Of a DNA stretch of 43,857 bases, positions 42,933 to 43,857 are shown piece after piece. A program made the translations under genes and the position numbers. Origin of the DNA: Erysipelothrix sp. (GTDB taxonomy: Bacteria > Bacillota_I > Bacilli_A > Erysipelotrichales > Erysipelotrichaceae). The number at the start of each line of letters is the position of its first letter. Position 1 is the first letter of the stretch. The notes under the pieces are model-generated. The model worked only from the letters and a program-made list of their open reading frames with translations, searched no databases and was not told the DNA's origin. The stretch lies in NCBI GenBank assembly GCA_012727815.1, contig JAAYGI010000076.1:1-43857 (forward strand). The letters run 5' to 3'.

Positions 42933-43814
42933 ATGCAAATAGATCAAATTATTTTATTCAAACATGTTGTAGAGCAGGAAACAATATCACAGGCTGCAAA
43001 GCTTTGTCATATCTCTCAACCCGCTGCAAGTAAGCAACTACAGGGCTTAGAGGAAGAATTAGGGGTTAAGCTAATAGAACGTACAAATCGTGGTATTAAG
43101 ATGACAGAGGCAGGTCATATCTTTTATGATTTTACAATCAGTGTTACTGATATGTATAGCAATCTAACAAATGAAATGTCAGATTGGAAATATAATAGAG
43201 AATCATTAGATATTACAGCATGTCCTGTTATTGCGAATTATGTACTACCCAATCATATTTGTGAACTTAAAAAAGAGTATCCTAAATTTGCATTTAATAT
43301 ACTCCCTACATCACCAGAATCAACAATTGAAAAGATTCTTTTAAGACAGGCAAAATTAGGATTTTGTGTTGATGTTGAACCCCATCCTGAATTACACCTA
43401 CAAAAGATGTTTGATGATGAAATCGTATTGGTATCTTGTACAAAATATCCTATTGAAGATAAGATTAAAATATCTGACTTAAATAAACACTTAATAGTAA
43501 TATTAGATAAAAAGCATATTTACTATGAGAAGGTTTACGATTATTGTAAAAGTATCGGGATAGACTTGGATACAAAACATAATGTACAACAATTTTATAC
43601 ACTTGAGTCTATTAAAAATCTCTTGATGAATTGTGCAGCAATTTCTTTAATGCCTAGAAGATCGGTTGCCAAAGAAATTAAAAACGGTCTATTAAAAGAG
43701 GTAGAAGTTGTAGGAATACATATTCCCTATGGTGTTTATGCACTTACAAATGTAAAGGATCATATGAGTCCTTTAATGATTAAGATAATTGAATTGGTTA
43801 AAAATGATGCATAA
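42933..43814 (+). CDS. LysR-family transcriptional regulator
   Basis: QIILFKHVVEQETISQAAKLCHISQPAASKQLQGLEEELGVKLIERTNRGIKMTEAG HTH. Confidence 0.95.
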   Translation: MQIDQIILFKHVVEQETISQAAKLCHISQPAASKQLQGLEEELGVKLIERTNRGIKMTEAGHIFYDFTISVTDMYSNLTNEMSDWKYNRESLDITACPVIANYVLPNHICELKKEYPKFAFNILPTSPESTIEKILLRQAKLGFCVDVEPHPELHLQKMFDDEIVLVSCTKYPIEDKIKISDLNKHLIVILDKKHIYYEKVYDYCKSIGIDLDTKHNVQQFYTLESIKNLLMNCAAISLMPRRSVAKEIKNGLLKEVEVVGIHIPYGVYALTNVKDHMSPLMIKIIELVKNDA

Positions 43815-43857
43815 TATTTAAAGAGTCATATTTAAAAATCTATAACAAAGAAAAAAC

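Overview
A 43.9-kb window of an AT-rich, low-GC Gram-positive-type chromosome (taxonomic placement is inference; no rRNA or tRNA seen). It is gene-dense, with no prophage, CRISPR array or intact mobile element recognised. Main blocks, left to right: (i) a truncated secreted vWA-domain protein (minus strand) divergent from an Mga-like regulator; (ii) DegV, a cyclophilin lipoprotein and an FtsX-type ABC exporter; (iii) a beta-glucoside (bgl) operon with RAT/terminator, licT, a second RAT, PTS EIIBC, an out-of-frame EIIA, a GH1 6-phospho-beta-glucosidase and a TIM-barrel-like protein; (iv) a membrane-anchored 5'-nucleotidase, an esterase, an HELGH metalloprotease, a stand-alone EIIA, a MalY/PatB-like enzyme, an aldo/keto reductase and class I aldolase; (v) an XRE regulator, PepT-like peptidase, lipoprotein, SAP-domain protein, CofE-like protein, M17 aminopeptidase, RsuA-like, TraX-like, PHP phosphatase, PAP2, FMN reductase, MurE-like, Zn-PLC-like, DacA and peroxiredoxin; (vi) a sulfur-themed cluster: CoA-disulfide reductase-rhodanese, YeeE/YedE transporter, TauABC/SsuABC-like ABC transporter and a LysR regulator. 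The strongest second-look items are two frame-switch candidates at simple repeats (a TA repeat near the 3' end of the Mga-like gene, and an A7 slippery run joining EIIBC to EIIA), loss of the first active-site His in that EIIA, a second RAT that lacks an obvious intrinsic terminator and abuts the Shine-Dalgarno of the EIIBC gene, and a LysR-type dyad upstream of the sulfur cluster. Both frame switches could also be sequencing errors or recent mutations; this cannot be settled from one sequence.
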